Source of the DNA: Pseudorhodoplanes sinuspersici
GTDB taxonomy: Bacteria; Pseudomonadota; Alphaproteobacteria; Rhizobiales; Xanthobacteraceae
DNA: 64,000 nt
NCBI RefSeq assembly: GCF_002119765.1
Contig: NZ_CP021112.1
Coordinates: 3,900,501 to 3,964,500 of the forward strand
Reading direction: 5' to 3'
Numbering within the stretch: position 1 is the first letter of the stretch; every line of letters begins with the position of its first letter. Both the position numbers and the translations under genes were made by a program. Shown here one piece after another: positions 49,001-59,069 of the stretch. The notes under the pieces were generated by a model. It did not search any database and was not told where the DNA came from. It saw only the letters and a list, made by a program, of their open reading frames with translations.

Positions 49001-52000
49001 ATGAGCAAAGAACCCGGCGGTAGCGCCCAACAATCCTCTTCCCACACGGCCATTTCCGCCGCGGATTCCCTTGCCGCGCGGATTGCCGAAGCACCTTTTC
49101 TCCCGCCATCCATTGCCGTATCAGCCAAAGTCGACGCCTGGCTGGCGGAGCTTGAGGCAACGGCGGAGACGGCTCCGCTGCAGCAAATCCTTTCCGCCCA
49201 TCCCAAATCACTGCAATTGCTCGCAGGCGTTGCAGAATATTCGCCGTATCTATGGGACCTGGTCCGTGCGGATGCGACGCGGCTTCTTCGCATCTTGCTG
49301 GCCGAACCCGATCGTCATTTCCAGGATCTGCTTCAAGCCGGGCGCGCAATCCTGTCGTCCACCGATGATGAAGCGGAGGCGATGCGCGCCTTACGCCATA
49401 TGAAATCGGAGGCCGCACTCCTGATCGCTTTCGCCGATATTGGCGGCGTCTGGCCGGTGATGCAGGTAACGCACGCGCTCACCGAACTCGCCGATTGCGC
49501 GGTGCAGGGTGCGGTTCGTTACCTTCTCAACAATGCCGCGCGCCGCGAACTCCTTGCACCCGCCGATCCTTCGCGCCCGGAAATCGGCTCCGGCTACATC
49601 GTGCTGGCCATGGGCAAGATGGGTGCGTTCGAGCTGAACTATTCGAGCGACATCGACCTGATCGTTTTCTTCGATCCCGATGCGCCTGCCATTCCCGCAG
49701 ATACCGAGCCGCAATCGCTCTATATTCGGATCACGCGCGGGCTCGTGAAATTGCTGCAAGAGCGCACGGCCGACGGCTATGTCTTCCGTGTCGACCTGCG
49801 CCTTCGGCCCGATCCTGCTTCGACCCACATTGCGATTTCAGTGCCTGCAGGCCTCGACTATTACGAGCACCGCGGCCAGAACTGGGAACGCTCGGCCATG
49901 ATCAAGGCGCGCCCTTGCGCCGGCGATATCGAAGCGGGCGAGACATTTCTAAAGGCGTTATCGCCATTCGTTTGGCGCAAATATATGGATTTCGCTGCGC
50001 TGGCCGATATCCACGCGATGAAACGGCAAATCCACGCTTATCGCGGGCATGGCGAAATCGCCGTCGCAGGTCACAACATCAAGCTCGGACGGGGCGGCAT
50101 TCGCGAAATCGAATTCTTCGTCCAGACCCAGCAACTGATCGCCGGTGGCCGCCACCCGGAATTGCGAGACCGGCGGACTCTGACAACATTGACCTCGCTT
50201 GCCGACGGCCAGTGGGTCGGCCAGGTTGCGAAACGCGATCTCGAAGATGCGTATCTTTTCCTGCGGCGCGTCGAGCATCGGTTGCAGATGGTCGCGGATG
50301 AGCAGACGCATGCGCTGCCATCCGAGAATGAGCAACTTACATCTTTTGTGCATTTTCTCGGGTTCGACAGCGTCGCAGCTTTCTCCGAAACGCTATTGAG
50401 GCATTTGCGCGACGTTCAGCAGCAATATTCCAGGCTGTTTGAATCAGCATCACAGCCGCAGGATCAAAGCCTGCAATTCCCCGCAGATGCGGACGATCGT
50501 GAAACGCTCGACCGACTTTCGGCGATGGGTTTCCGCAATCCGCTTGAGGTGTCCGCAATTGTCCGCGGCTGGTTTGGCGGAAAATATCTTGCTCTGCGCG
50601 GTGATTTCGCACGATCGCAGCTGCGCGCCCTTGTCCACCCGCTGATCGAACAACTGGCCCGCACAGAGAACCGGGAACAGGCGGTGCTGGCGTTCGACCG
50701 CTTTCTTGCGGGACTGCATGCCGGCGGCGGCGGCCGGCTGATCACGCTGTTGTTGCAAAATCCCGATCTCCTCGCGCTCGTGGCTTTAATGCTTGGAACG
50801 GCGCCCCGGCTGGCCGACATTCTCTCTCATCAGCCACAGGTGATGGATGCGCTGATCGATCCAGCCTTTTTCGGCATGCTGCCCGACGCGGAGACCCTTA
50901 CCAAGGAGTTGGCGCGGTCGCTCGATCAAGCCGCTTCGTATGAGGATATCCTAGACCGCTTGCGTCTGTTCGGGCAGGAGCACATGTTCCTGATCGGCGT
51001 GCGGATTCTTTCCGGGACTGTATCAGCGGAGCAGGCCGGCGAAGCCTTCGCACGGCTTGCCGATGTGATCATCCGTGCGCTCCACCGCGGCATCGAGAAG
51101 CTGTTTGCAGAGGCACACGGACGTCTTCGGGGGCAGAAGACTGCGTGGCTCGCGCTCGGCAAGCTCGGCGGGCGGGAAATGACGGCGAGTTCCGATCTCG
51201 ACCTCATCATGGTCTATGACTTCGATGAAGCCCATCCGGACTCCGATGGCGAGCGGTCGCTTTATGGCGCGCAATATTTCGCGCGGCTCACCAAGCGGTT
51301 TATTTCGGCTCTGACTTCGCAGACGAATTATGGTGCGCTCTACAACGTCGATATGCGCCTTCGGCCGTCGGGACGCTCCGGACCTGTGGCAACCAAGATC
51401 GATTCATTCCGCGACTACCAAACGGATGAAGCCTGGACCTGGGAACATATGGCGCTGACCCGGGCGCGCGTCGTGTCGGCGACGCCGGGCTTTGCGGAGG
51501 AAGTGGAAGGCGTCATCCGCAACGTGCTGGCGCGCGCACGCGACGAACGCGTGATTGCCGGAGATGCTTTCGAGATGCGGATGGCTATTGCATCGGAGAG
51601 AGGCGAAAGCAATCGCTGGGATCTGAAATACGCGGCCGGGGGTTTGATCGATATCGAATTCATCGTGCAATACCTTCAGCTTGTTCACGCGGACAAGCAT
51701 CCGGACATTCTGGATCCCTCGACGTCGAAGGTTCTTGAACGGGCCACGCGGCTTGGTTTGCTATCGCGCGAAGATTCCGAAGTCTTGCGTCCCGCCGTGC
51801 AGCTTTATCAGAATCTCAGTCAGATCCTGCGGCTTTGCCTGTCAGGTCCGTTCGACCCGAAGAAAACCGATCCGGGTCTGTTGCGGCTTCTGGCCCGAGC
51901 CGGCGACGTTCCCGATTTCGCGACCCTTGATGCGCATGTGACCGAGACGCAAATGCGGGTACGCCGTCGATTCGAACTCTTGCTGGGTCCCGTCGGCGTT

Positions 52001-52018
52001 GCTCAAGCTGCGATCTGA
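49001..52018 (+). CDS. glnE: Glutamine synthetase adenylyltransferase / adenylyl-removing enzyme
   Basis: This 1005-residue protein has two nucleotidyltransferase domains. The N-terminal de-adenylylating half carries NYSSDIDLIVFFD (about 213-225) and the C-terminal adenylylating half carries TASSDLDLIMVYD (about 728-740). Each is followed by helical regions and a VDLRLRP / VDMRLRPSGRSG strand. It controls glutamine synthetase activity in response to PII. Its 3' end overlaps the converging kinase gene by 16 bp. Confidence 0.96.
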   Translation: MSKEPGGSAQQSSSHTAISAADSLAARIAEAPFLPPSIAVSAKVDAWLAELEATAETAPLQQILSAHPKSLQLLAGVAEYSPYLWDLVRADATRLLRILLAEPDRHFQDLLQAGRAILSSTDDEAEAMRALRHMKSEAALLIAFADIGGVWPVMQVTHALTELADCAVQGAVRYLLNNAARRELLAPADPSRPEIGSGYIVLAMGKMGAFELNYSSDIDLIVFFDPDAPAIPADTEPQSLYIRITRGLVKLLQERTADGYVFRVDLRLRPDPASTHIAISVPAGLDYYEHRGQNWERSAMIKARPCAGDIEAGETFLKALSPFVWRKYMDFAALADIHAMKRQIHAYRGHGEIAVAGHNIKLGRGGIREIEFFVQTQQLIAGGRHPELRDRRTLTTLTSLADGQWVGQVAKRDLEDAYLFLRRVEHRLQMVADEQTHALPSENEQLTSFVHFLGFDSVAAFSETLLRHLRDVQQQYSRLFESASQPQDQSLQFPADADDRETLDRLSAMGFRNPLEVSAIVRGWFGGKYLALRGDFARSQLRALVHPLIEQLARTENREQAVLAFDRFLAGLHAGGGGRLITLLLQNPDLLALVALMLGTAPRLADILSHQPQVMDALIDPAFFGMLPDAETLTKELARSLDQAASYEDILDRLRLFGQEHMFLIGVRILSGTVSAEQAGEAFARLADVIIRALHRGIEKLFAEAHGRLRGQKTAWLALGKLGGREMTASSDLDLIMVYDFDEAHPDSDGERSLYGAQYFARLTKRFISALTSQTNYGALYNVDMRLRPSGRSGPVATKIDSFRDYQTDEAWTWEHMALTRARVVSATPGFAEEVEGVIRNVLARARDERVIAGDAFEMRMAIASERGESNRWDLKYAAGGLIDIEFIVQYLQLVHADKHPDILDPSTSKVLERATRLGLLSREDSEVLRPAVQLYQNLSQILRLCLSGPFDPKKTDPGLLRLLARAGDVPDFATLDAHVTETQMRVRRRFELLLGPVGVAQAAI

Positions 52019-54291
52019 CCTTTGCATGGGCCGTCGGCGGACAGTCGGACCTGAACGATTGTGCCGACGCCCGGGGTTGAGCGGATACGCATGCGTCCCC
52101 CATGCAACTCGACCAGTGACTTTGCGATTGCAAGGCCAAGTCCCGAGCCATGATGCGTCTTTGTCAGTTGGCTCTCGACCTGCTCAAAGGGATGGCCAAG
52201 CTTCTGCAAGGCCTCCTGGGCAATGCCGATGCCGCTGTCACTGATGCTGACCAGCACGCAACCACCGGCGCGACGCCCCCGCACAGTGACGTGTCCGCCA
52301 GCCGGGGTGAACTTCACGGCATTCGATAGCAAGTTGAGGGCGATCTGCTTGATCGCGCGCCGGTCGGCCCGCAACGTGATGTCAGACGAGATACTGGATG
52401 ACAGCGTCAGGTTCTTCTCCGCGCCATGGGTTGAAACCACACGGATGGCATCGGCCAGGATATCATTGAGGACGAGGTCCTCCGGCTCCAGCTTCATGCG
52501 GCCAGCTTCGATCTTCGACATGTCGAGCACGTCGTTGATCACGTCGAGGAGGTATTGGCCGCTCTGATGAATGTCGCGGCAATATTCGTGATACTTGTCG
52601 ACGCCGAGCTTTCCGAACATTCCCTTTTCCATGATTTCGGAAAAGCCGATGATGGCATTGAGCGGCGTGCGCAGTTCGTGGCTCATGTTGGCGAGGAATT
52701 TCGACTTGGCCTGATTGGCTTCCTCGGCGCGCGTTTTCTCGGCGGCGTATTTTTCGGCAAGATCTTCAAGCTGCTGTTTTGACTGACGCAGGTCCTCGAT
52801 CGTTGCGAGGAGGCGCGTCTCGCTATTCTTTAGCTTGCGTTCCTGCTGCTTGAGGCTGGTGATGTTGGTGCCGACGGAGACATAACCGCCGTCTTTGGTG
52901 CGCCGTTCACTGAACAACCAGTTGCGGGTGTCGAGTTGCGCTTCGAAGGTGCGGGCGCCGGGCAGTTCAGGGCCGACATTGGCGACTTTGCCAATATTCA
53001 GATGGGTCTGTCCGGCGGCTGCGATGATTTCATAAGGCGTGCCGGCCTGAATGATGTCATCCGGCAGCTTGTGCAGGTCCTGGAAATTTGAATTGCATAG
53101 CACCAGGCGGTTGTCGGAATCCCAAAGGACGAAGGCTTCCGGGATCGTCTCGATGGCGTCACGCAGCCGCATATCGGCGGCAGTGGTTTTCTCAACGAGT
53201 GTCTTCTGCTCGGTGACATCGACGGCAATGCCGATGAGATGGATGCCCGGCTCGCCATGCTGGCGGACGACCTCGCAGCGCACGCGCAGCCACACCCATC
53301 CGCCATTGGCATGCAGCATGCGAAAATCATGATCGATGGCGTTCAGGCGCGCATCCGCCACCTGGGTCGCAAGATCGTAGAGATCGATATCGTCGGGGTG
53401 AACGTATTTGTTGATCTCGCCAAAGGTCAGCAATTCGTCGCGTGTTTCGAGGCCGAGAATGGCAAACATCGAATGCGACCAGAAAATCCGTCCGCGTGCG
53501 AGATCCCAATCCCACAATCCGCAGCGGCCGCGATTGAGAGCCGTGTCGATGCGACTGCGTACGGTGTCGTAGATCAGGTCGGCTTCGCGGGCGCGTGTCG
53601 CCTGCCAGTGGAAGGCAAAGCCGAGGATCAGGAGCACAAAACCGGTGGTGGCAGACAGGGTAACGGTCAGTGCAGTATCCGAGCGCCATGCAGCCAGGGC
53701 ATCAGTACGGCGCTGGTAGACGGCGAGTTGACCGAGCGGGTCTTCCAGCATGCGGACGGTAGCCAGCGCCCGTTTGCCGTCGGGAAGGGTGATATCCATC
53801 ACACCGGCTTTTTCGCCGAGAATGGTGAGCGGATGTGCATCGCCAAGGACGTCGATCAGACGGCGTCCGGTGATCCCGGCGACATCAGGAGCCGCGGCAA
53901 TGATCATGCCGTCCGGGCCCGTGACGACGATCTGGCGTCCGGCCGCCGTCGTGCGCGGCGTGCGTGCCTGATCGAGCTCCTGCTGGGCGCGGCGCCATGC
54001 GGTGGTTCGGTCGACGTTGCGGGGGCGTTCGAGACGCTGCGACATCACTTCGGCAATCGTCTCGATGTCCTTTGTCGCATCCGCGAGCGCACTGCGCCGA
54101 TGATCGAGCACCTGCACGAACGCGCCGACCGCGATGGTCAGCAGGAAGGCTATGATGAGTGCTGGCACCGCGCGCCGCAGAGCGGGCTCGGCGGTGAGAA
54201 GACGTCGATAGGCTGGCTTTGCGATCGACTGCGCCAATCCCTTGATGGAATCGCTTTGCGCAGACGCGTGCGCTGCCTCGGCGCGCGCCAT
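52003..54291 (-). CDS. PAS-domain sensor histidine kinase (PleC-like)
   Basis: This 762-residue protein has two membrane helices (residues about 40-60 and 220-245) around a periplasmic region. PAS domains follow (about 275-385, with GLWDWDLARGRIFWS, and 390-500). The kinase core has H near 537 in LANMSHELRTPLNAIIGFSEI, N box NLLSNAVKFTPAGG, SDSGIGI and HGSGLGLAI. It resembles PleC-type kinases of alphaproteobacterial cell-cycle and envelope control. No receiver domain is attached. I used the ATG at 54291; an earlier one at 54354 is less likely. Confidence 0.85.
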   Translation of the reverse strand: MARAEAAHASAQSDSIKGLAQSIAKPAYRRLLTAEPALRRAVPALIIAFLLTIAVGAFVQVLDHRRSALADATKDIETIAEVMSQRLERPRNVDRTTAWRRAQQELDQARTPRTTAAGRQIVVTGPDGMIIAAAPDVAGITGRRLIDVLGDAHPLTILGEKAGVMDITLPDGKRALATVRMLEDPLGQLAVYQRRTDALAAWRSDTALTVTLSATTGFVLLILGFAFHWQATRAREADLIYDTVRSRIDTALNRGRCGLWDWDLARGRIFWSHSMFAILGLETRDELLTFGEINKYVHPDDIDLYDLATQVADARLNAIDHDFRMLHANGGWVWLRVRCEVVRQHGEPGIHLIGIAVDVTEQKTLVEKTTAADMRLRDAIETIPEAFVLWDSDNRLVLCNSNFQDLHKLPDDIIQAGTPYEIIAAAGQTHLNIGKVANVGPELPGARTFEAQLDTRNWLFSERRTKDGGYVSVGTNITSLKQQERKLKNSETRLLATIEDLRQSKQQLEDLAEKYAAEKTRAEEANQAKSKFLANMSHELRTPLNAIIGFSEIMEKGMFGKLGVDKYHEYCRDIHQSGQYLLDVINDVLDMSKIEAGRMKLEPEDLVLNDILADAIRVVSTHGAEKNLTLSSSISSDITLRADRRAIKQIALNLLSNAVKFTPAGGHVTVRGRRAGGCVLVSISDSGIGIAQEALQKLGHPFEQVESQLTKTHHGSGLGLAIAKSLVELHGGRMRIRSTPGVGTIVQVRLSADGPCKGQIAA

Positions 54292-54467
54292 GTGTATTGC
54301 CCCCGTATAGGATTGTCGTTTGACGCAACCCTTGACCGGGAAGGTGTGCCGCATCTCGTCCCGAATCGAGAATCATAAGAATCGATACGAGGTGATTTGT
54401 CGAGAGTCCGGAGAGTCAAGAACCTAAAAAAATTACTAACAGGCTGCCGATTGCAGCATTTTCCACC

Positions 54468-57110
54468 TCATGTGTCAGCCAGGGCGCGGCTGACGATGTC
54501 GTTCACGTCGGCAGAAAGCGTCGATGCGTTTGCGATGCGGCGAAGCGCCGCCTGCGCCTGTTCGCGTCGGCCGCTTTCCAGCGCCCGCCAGGATCGGAAA
54601 GACGTGGCGAGCCGTGAGGCGACCTGTGGATTTTTCCTATCGAGCGTCAGCACGGCGTCGGCGATGAACGCATAACCCGCGCCATCGGCCCGATTGAACT
54701 GCGTCGCATTGCCATGCGCAAAAGCGCCGATCAGCGAGCGGACGCGATTGGGGTTGTTCATCGAGAATGCTGGATGAGATGTCAGTGACCGCACACGGTC
54801 GAGCGTGCCGCTTTCCGGGATCATCGCCTGCAGCGTGAGCCATTTGTCGATGATCAGCGGATCGCCGTGGTAGCGCTCGTAGAAATCCTGCAGTGCCTCG
54901 GTCCGTTCCGGAACGTCGTGCAGCGACAGCGTCGATAATGCCGCCATGCGGTCGGTCATGTTGTCAGCGGAACGATACTGCTGGATCGCACGGTCGATGC
55001 CGACCTTTCCGCCGGGAGCGGCGAGAAGATCGAGCGCGGTGTTCTTCAGCGCGCGTTGGCCGGCGCTGGCTGCATCCGGGCTGTAGGGCGCGCCGTTTTG
55101 CATGCGCCGATAGGTCTCTTCCAGCACCGATTGCAGCTTGGTGCCGATCTCGTTGCGCAGATAGATGCGGGCGCGGAAATTAGCGTCAGGATCGACGTCG
55201 TGGCCGATTTCCCGCGCGATGTCGGCTTCGGTTGGCATCGTCAGTGTCAGCGCGACGAAGGCCGGTTCGAGGCGATCGTCGGCCAAGATCGCAGCAAGGG
55301 CGGCGATCAGCCCTTCGTCGGGAATGGCGTTTTGGCCGGCCTGTAGAAGGCCGACGTTTTTCACGAGAAGCCGTGTGGCCAAAGTCTGAACGGCCTGCCA
55401 GCGATTGAACGGATCGCTGTCATGCGCTGCCAACCGCCGCAAATCCTCAGCCGAGAGGTTTGTGGTGAGTTTCACCGGCGCGGAAAACTCTCGGTTGATC
55501 GACAGGACCGGGCGTTCGCTCACGTTTTCGAAAACCAGCGTCGCGGCGGGCTGGTTTAATGTGATCACATCGCCGGCCATCGGACTGCCTGAAACGACCA
55601 GGGGCAAATCGGCGCCGTCGGAGCCGACGAGGCCCGTCCGCAACGGAATGACCATCGGCTCTTTCACCGGCTGGTTCGGCGTCGGCGGCACGATCTGCGA
55701 GAGTTTCAGCGTGAAAATCTTCTTGGCATCATCGTATTCGCCATCAGCGATGATCTCCGGTGTGCCGGCCTGCGCATACCACAGCATGAATTGGGCCAGG
55801 TCACGCTTCGAAATATCGGCAAAGCATTGCACGAATTGCTCGATGGTTGCTGCCTCGCCATCGTGCCGATCGAAGTAAAGATCCATGCCTTTGCGGAATG
55901 TCGCATGTCCCAACATCGTACGCAGCATGCGTACAAGTTCAGCGCCCTTTTCGTAGACGGTGGTCGTGTAGAAGTTGTTGATCTCCTGGTAGACCTGAGG
56001 CCGCACCGGGTGCGCCAGCGGCCCTGCATCCTCTACGAATTGATGGGCGCGCAGATTGCGGACATCGGCAATGCGCTTCACCGCGCGCGATCGCATATCG
56101 GCGGTGAATTCCTGATCGCGAAAAACCGTCAGGCCTTCCTTCAGGCAAAGCTGGAACCAGTCGCGGCAGGTAATGCGGTTGCCGGTCCAGTTATGGAAAT
56201 ATTCGTGGGCGATGATGGCCTCGATCGATGCGAAATCGGCATCGGTCGCGGTCTCGGGCGAGGCCAGCACATAACGGTCGTTGAAGACGTTGAGCCCTTT
56301 GTTCTCCATCGCCCCCATGTTGAAGTCGGACACTGCCACGATCATGAAAATGTCGAGGTCGTATTCGCGGCCGAAGGCCTGCTCATCCCAGCGCATCGAA
56401 CGCTTCAGCGCGTCCATGGCGTAACCGCAGCGGCTTTCCTTGCCGGGCTCGACGTAAATTTTAAGCGCGACCTTGCGGCCAGATACGGTGACGAACGTGT
56501 CTTCGACGCAGCCGAGCGTGCCGCCAACCATCGCGAACAGATAGGACGGTTTCGGAAATGGGTCGTGCCACACCGCATAGTGACGCCCCGCGGGCAGGTC
56601 GCCGCTTTCGATCAGATTGCCGTTGGCCAGCAGGATCGGGGCTTGGCCTTTGTCGGCTTCGATCCGTGTCGTGTAGACGGCCATCACGTCGGGACGATCG
56701 GGAAAATAAGTGATGCGGCGAAAACCCTCCGCCTCGCACTGCGTGCAATAGGTGCCGCTGGAGCGGTAGAGGCCCATCAATTGGGTATTGGCTGAGGGAT
56801 CGACGACAGTTTCGATCGTCAACGTGAACGGCCGCTGCGGCGGTTGTGCCAGGGTGAAGCGGTCCGGCGAGGCGACATAAGCGTCAGCAGCGAGCGGCTG
56901 ACCATCCATCGTGACTGACGAAAGGCTAAGACCATCGCCATCGAGTACGAGCGGCGCTGGGCTGGTTCCCGGATTTGGCCGGAGATTTAGTGTGGCGCGG
57001 ACTTTCGTTGCCGTCGGATGCAGCGAAATGTCGAGATGGACCGTCTCCACCAGCCAGTCCGGCGGACGGTAATCCTGGAGGCGGACGGGACGGGCCTGTT
57101 CGGTGCGCAT
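54468..57110 (-). CDS. pepN: Aminopeptidase N (M1 zinc metallopeptidase)
   Basis: This 880-residue enzyme has the substrate-binding motif MGAMENKGLNVF (about 262-273) and the zinc site HEYFHNWTGNRITCRDWFQLCLKEGLT (HExxH...E, starting near 299). The N-terminal beta-saddle and the C-terminal helical domain of the DUF3458 type are full length. It removes N-terminal residues from peptides in the cytoplasm. It is transcribed in the same direction as the PAS kinase with 176 bp between. Confidence 0.95.
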   Translation of the reverse strand: MRTEQARPVRLQDYRPPDWLVETVHLDISLHPTATKVRATLNLRPNPGTSPAPLVLDGDGLSLSSVTMDGQPLAADAYVASPDRFTLAQPPQRPFTLTIETVVDPSANTQLMGLYRSSGTYCTQCEAEGFRRITYFPDRPDVMAVYTTRIEADKGQAPILLANGNLIESGDLPAGRHYAVWHDPFPKPSYLFAMVGGTLGCVEDTFVTVSGRKVALKIYVEPGKESRCGYAMDALKRSMRWDEQAFGREYDLDIFMIVAVSDFNMGAMENKGLNVFNDRYVLASPETATDADFASIEAIIAHEYFHNWTGNRITCRDWFQLCLKEGLTVFRDQEFTADMRSRAVKRIADVRNLRAHQFVEDAGPLAHPVRPQVYQEINNFYTTTVYEKGAELVRMLRTMLGHATFRKGMDLYFDRHDGEAATIEQFVQCFADISKRDLAQFMLWYAQAGTPEIIADGEYDDAKKIFTLKLSQIVPPTPNQPVKEPMVIPLRTGLVGSDGADLPLVVSGSPMAGDVITLNQPAATLVFENVSERPVLSINREFSAPVKLTTNLSAEDLRRLAAHDSDPFNRWQAVQTLATRLLVKNVGLLQAGQNAIPDEGLIAALAAILADDRLEPAFVALTLTMPTEADIAREIGHDVDPDANFRARIYLRNEIGTKLQSVLEETYRRMQNGAPYSPDAASAGQRALKNTALDLLAAPGGKVGIDRAIQQYRSADNMTDRMAALSTLSLHDVPERTEALQDFYERYHGDPLIIDKWLTLQAMIPESGTLDRVRSLTSHPAFSMNNPNRVRSLIGAFAHGNATQFNRADGAGYAFIADAVLTLDRKNPQVASRLATSFRSWRALESGRREQAQAALRRIANASTLSADVNDIVSRALADT

Positions 57111-57258
57111 GGGCGAGGGGTCATCCTTTTGATGATGTGAAAGTCAGGTATCCGGCGCCGGTTGGACAAATCGATGACGTCCATATCCGAAATTTGCGTG
57201 ACCTGATAGAACGGCGCCAGCCGGAAACATATCCGGGATCGCCTAGGGAGATATTTCA

Positions 57259-58224
57259 ATGCCGACATTACGGTGGGCCCTTTTGGGTGCGGCCGCTTTA
57301 ACCCTCGCAAACTTTGGCGCCTTCGCTCAGGCGCCGTATCCGAATCAAGTGGTGCGTATCGTTGTGCCGTTCTCGGCCGGCAGCGCGACCGACCTTCTTG
57401 CCCGGGCCGTCGGTGAGAAGCTCAGCGAGAAATGGAAGCAGCAAGTCGTGATCGAAAACCGGCCGGGTCTTGCCGGCACCACCAGCGCGGCCAAGAGCGC
57501 GGCGGATGGCTATACGCTGATGCTGACCTCCAACGGGCATACCGTGGCCGGTGCCGTGAACAAGAATCTGCAATTCGATCCGGTGAAGGATTTTGCTGGC
57601 ATTACGCCGGTAGCGTCAATACCGCTGGTGCTGATCATCAATCCGGACATCCCGGCCAAGAGCGTGAAGGAATTCATTGACCTGGCCAAGGCCAAGCCGG
57701 GATCGATGAATTTTGCGTCGCCGGGCCTCGGAAGCACCACTTTCATCGCCGGGGCACTGTTCCGGGAGAACGCCGGCATCAATCTTGTTCATGTGCCCTA
57801 CAAAGGCGCGCCGGAATCAAACATGAGCGTGGTCCGCGGCGACTCGCACATGTATTTCACGCCGGCCAATACCGCGCTCGAATTGATGCAGTCCGGCAAG
57901 GTGCGTGCGCTTGCGGTTGCAACTGCCAAACGTGTTCCGGAGATGCCCGATGTGCCGACGCTGGCGGAGGCAGGTCTATCGAACTTCTCTTATGACTCCT
58001 GGTTCGGTCTGATGGCTCCGGCCGGCACGCCGAAGGCGATCATCGACAAGATCAACAAGGATACGGTTGAGGCGCTGCAGGACCCTGGCTTACAGGACCG
58101 TATGGCTAAGCAAGGGGGCGTCGTCGTGATTCATAGCTCGCCGGCCAAGTTCGACGAGATCATCAGAAGCGACACCGATCGTTACGGCAAGATCTTCGCA
58201 GCCGCTGGCATCGGCGCGAAATAA
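57259..58224 (+). CDS. Bug-family solute-binding protein (tripartite tricarboxylate type)
   Basis: The 321-residue product has a signal peptide ending FGAFAQA, then YPNQVVRIVVPFSAGSATDLLAR, GLAGTTSAAKSAADGYTLML and VPYKGAPESNM, all classic Bug features. It binds a carboxylate ligand in the periplasm. No TctA/TctB membrane genes are adjacent, so it is an orphan receptor. It diverges from pepN with 148 bp between. Confidence 0.93.
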   Translation: MPTLRWALLGAAALTLANFGAFAQAPYPNQVVRIVVPFSAGSATDLLARAVGEKLSEKWKQQVVIENRPGLAGTTSAAKSAADGYTLMLTSNGHTVAGAVNKNLQFDPVKDFAGITPVASIPLVLIINPDIPAKSVKEFIDLAKAKPGSMNFASPGLGSTTFIAGALFRENAGINLVHVPYKGAPESNMSVVRGDSHMYFTPANTALELMQSGKVRALAVATAKRVPEMPDVPTLAEAGLSNFSYDSWFGLMAPAGTPKAIIDKINKDTVEALQDPGLQDRMAKQGGVVVIHSSPAKFDEIIRSDTDRYGKIFAAAGIGAK

Positions 58225-58237
58225 CGACATAGCAAAG

Positions 58238-58264
58238 ACGCCGGCCGTTACGACGGCCGGCGTC
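58238..58264 (+). terminator. Strong hairpin after Bug gene
   Basis: GACGCCGGCCGT-TAC-GACGGCCGGCGTC is an almost perfect stem 14 bp after the stop codon. It lacks a clear T-tract. Confidence 0.65.
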
Positions 58265-58392
58265 GCAACTCGCATTGCTTATGTGATCTCGGTATGGCTG
58301 CGCCCCTGGCCATGCATTCGCGCAACAGTTTTGAATCTCCCTAAATCATTGTGTTTGCAGCGTGTTTTGTTCTTGATTACGTAGCGTAGTCA

Positions 58393-59061
58393 ATGTCCAT
58401 CCTGACCGCGATTGCGCAAAACACACTGTTTTCAATGAAGCCCAAATTGACGCTCGGCAGCCGGGCTTTCTGGCTGCGGCAGATGCGGCAATGGCATTGG
58501 ATCAGCGCCGCCGTTTGCCTGATTGGAATGCTTCTATTCGCCGTCACCGGCATCACACTCAATCATGCCGGTCATATCGAAGCGCGCCCCAGCGTCAGCG
58601 AGCGCATCGCCACGATGCCCCAAACGCTGCTGGACCAGATCAAGGTCTTACCGGCGAAGGGCAAGGGAGTCATGTCCGATACCGTTGTAAAATGGGTGTC
58701 GGACGCTGTGCGCGTCGATATCCGCGGGCGTGAAGCAGAATTTTCCCCGAATGAAATCTATATCGCGCTGCCGCGGCCGGGTGGCGACGCCTGGCTCAGC
58801 TTCGACCGTCAGAATGGCGAGGCCCGCTACGAACTGACCGACCGCGGTTGGATTTCCTATCTCAACGATCTGCACAAGGGCCGTAACACCGGATTCGTCT
58901 GGTTTCTGTTTCTCGACGCATTCGCGATCGCCTGCATCGTCTTCTGCATAACCGGTCTCGTGCTGTTGCAGTTGCTGTCACATGCGCGGCCTTCGACTTG
59001 GCCTCTGGTCGGCCTCGGCCTCGTCATCCCGGCGCTGATTGCCATTTTTCTCATGCATTGA
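58393..59061 (+). CDS. PepSY-associated membrane protein
   Basis: This 222-residue protein has a first helix (WHWISAAVCLIGMLLFAVTG) with NHAGHIE after it, a periplasmic region with YIALPRPGGDAWLSFDRQNGEARYEL, then LNDLHKGRNTGFVWFLFLDAFAIACIVF and a further helix. This matches the PepSY-associated TM group, whose conserved His residues can hold heme. It starts a four-gene run with DUF2271, DUF4198 and ApbE proteins, pointing to metal or flavin redox work at the inner membrane. A shorter start at 58435 is possible. Confidence 0.85.
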   Translation: MSILTAIAQNTLFSMKPKLTLGSRAFWLRQMRQWHWISAAVCLIGMLLFAVTGITLNHAGHIEARPSVSERIATMPQTLLDQIKVLPAKGKGVMSDTVVKWVSDAVRVDIRGREAEFSPNEIYIALPRPGGDAWLSFDRQNGEARYELTDRGWISYLNDLHKGRNTGFVWFLFLDAFAIACIVFCITGLVLLQLLSHARPSTWPLVGLGLVIPALIAIFLMH

Positions 59062-59069
59062 GGATTTTC

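Noticed and set aside
53239-54378. Plus-strand frame of 379 codons opposite the PAS kinase
   Set aside because: The minus-strand frame encodes obvious PAS and kinase motifs; the plus frame is compositionally a mirror.
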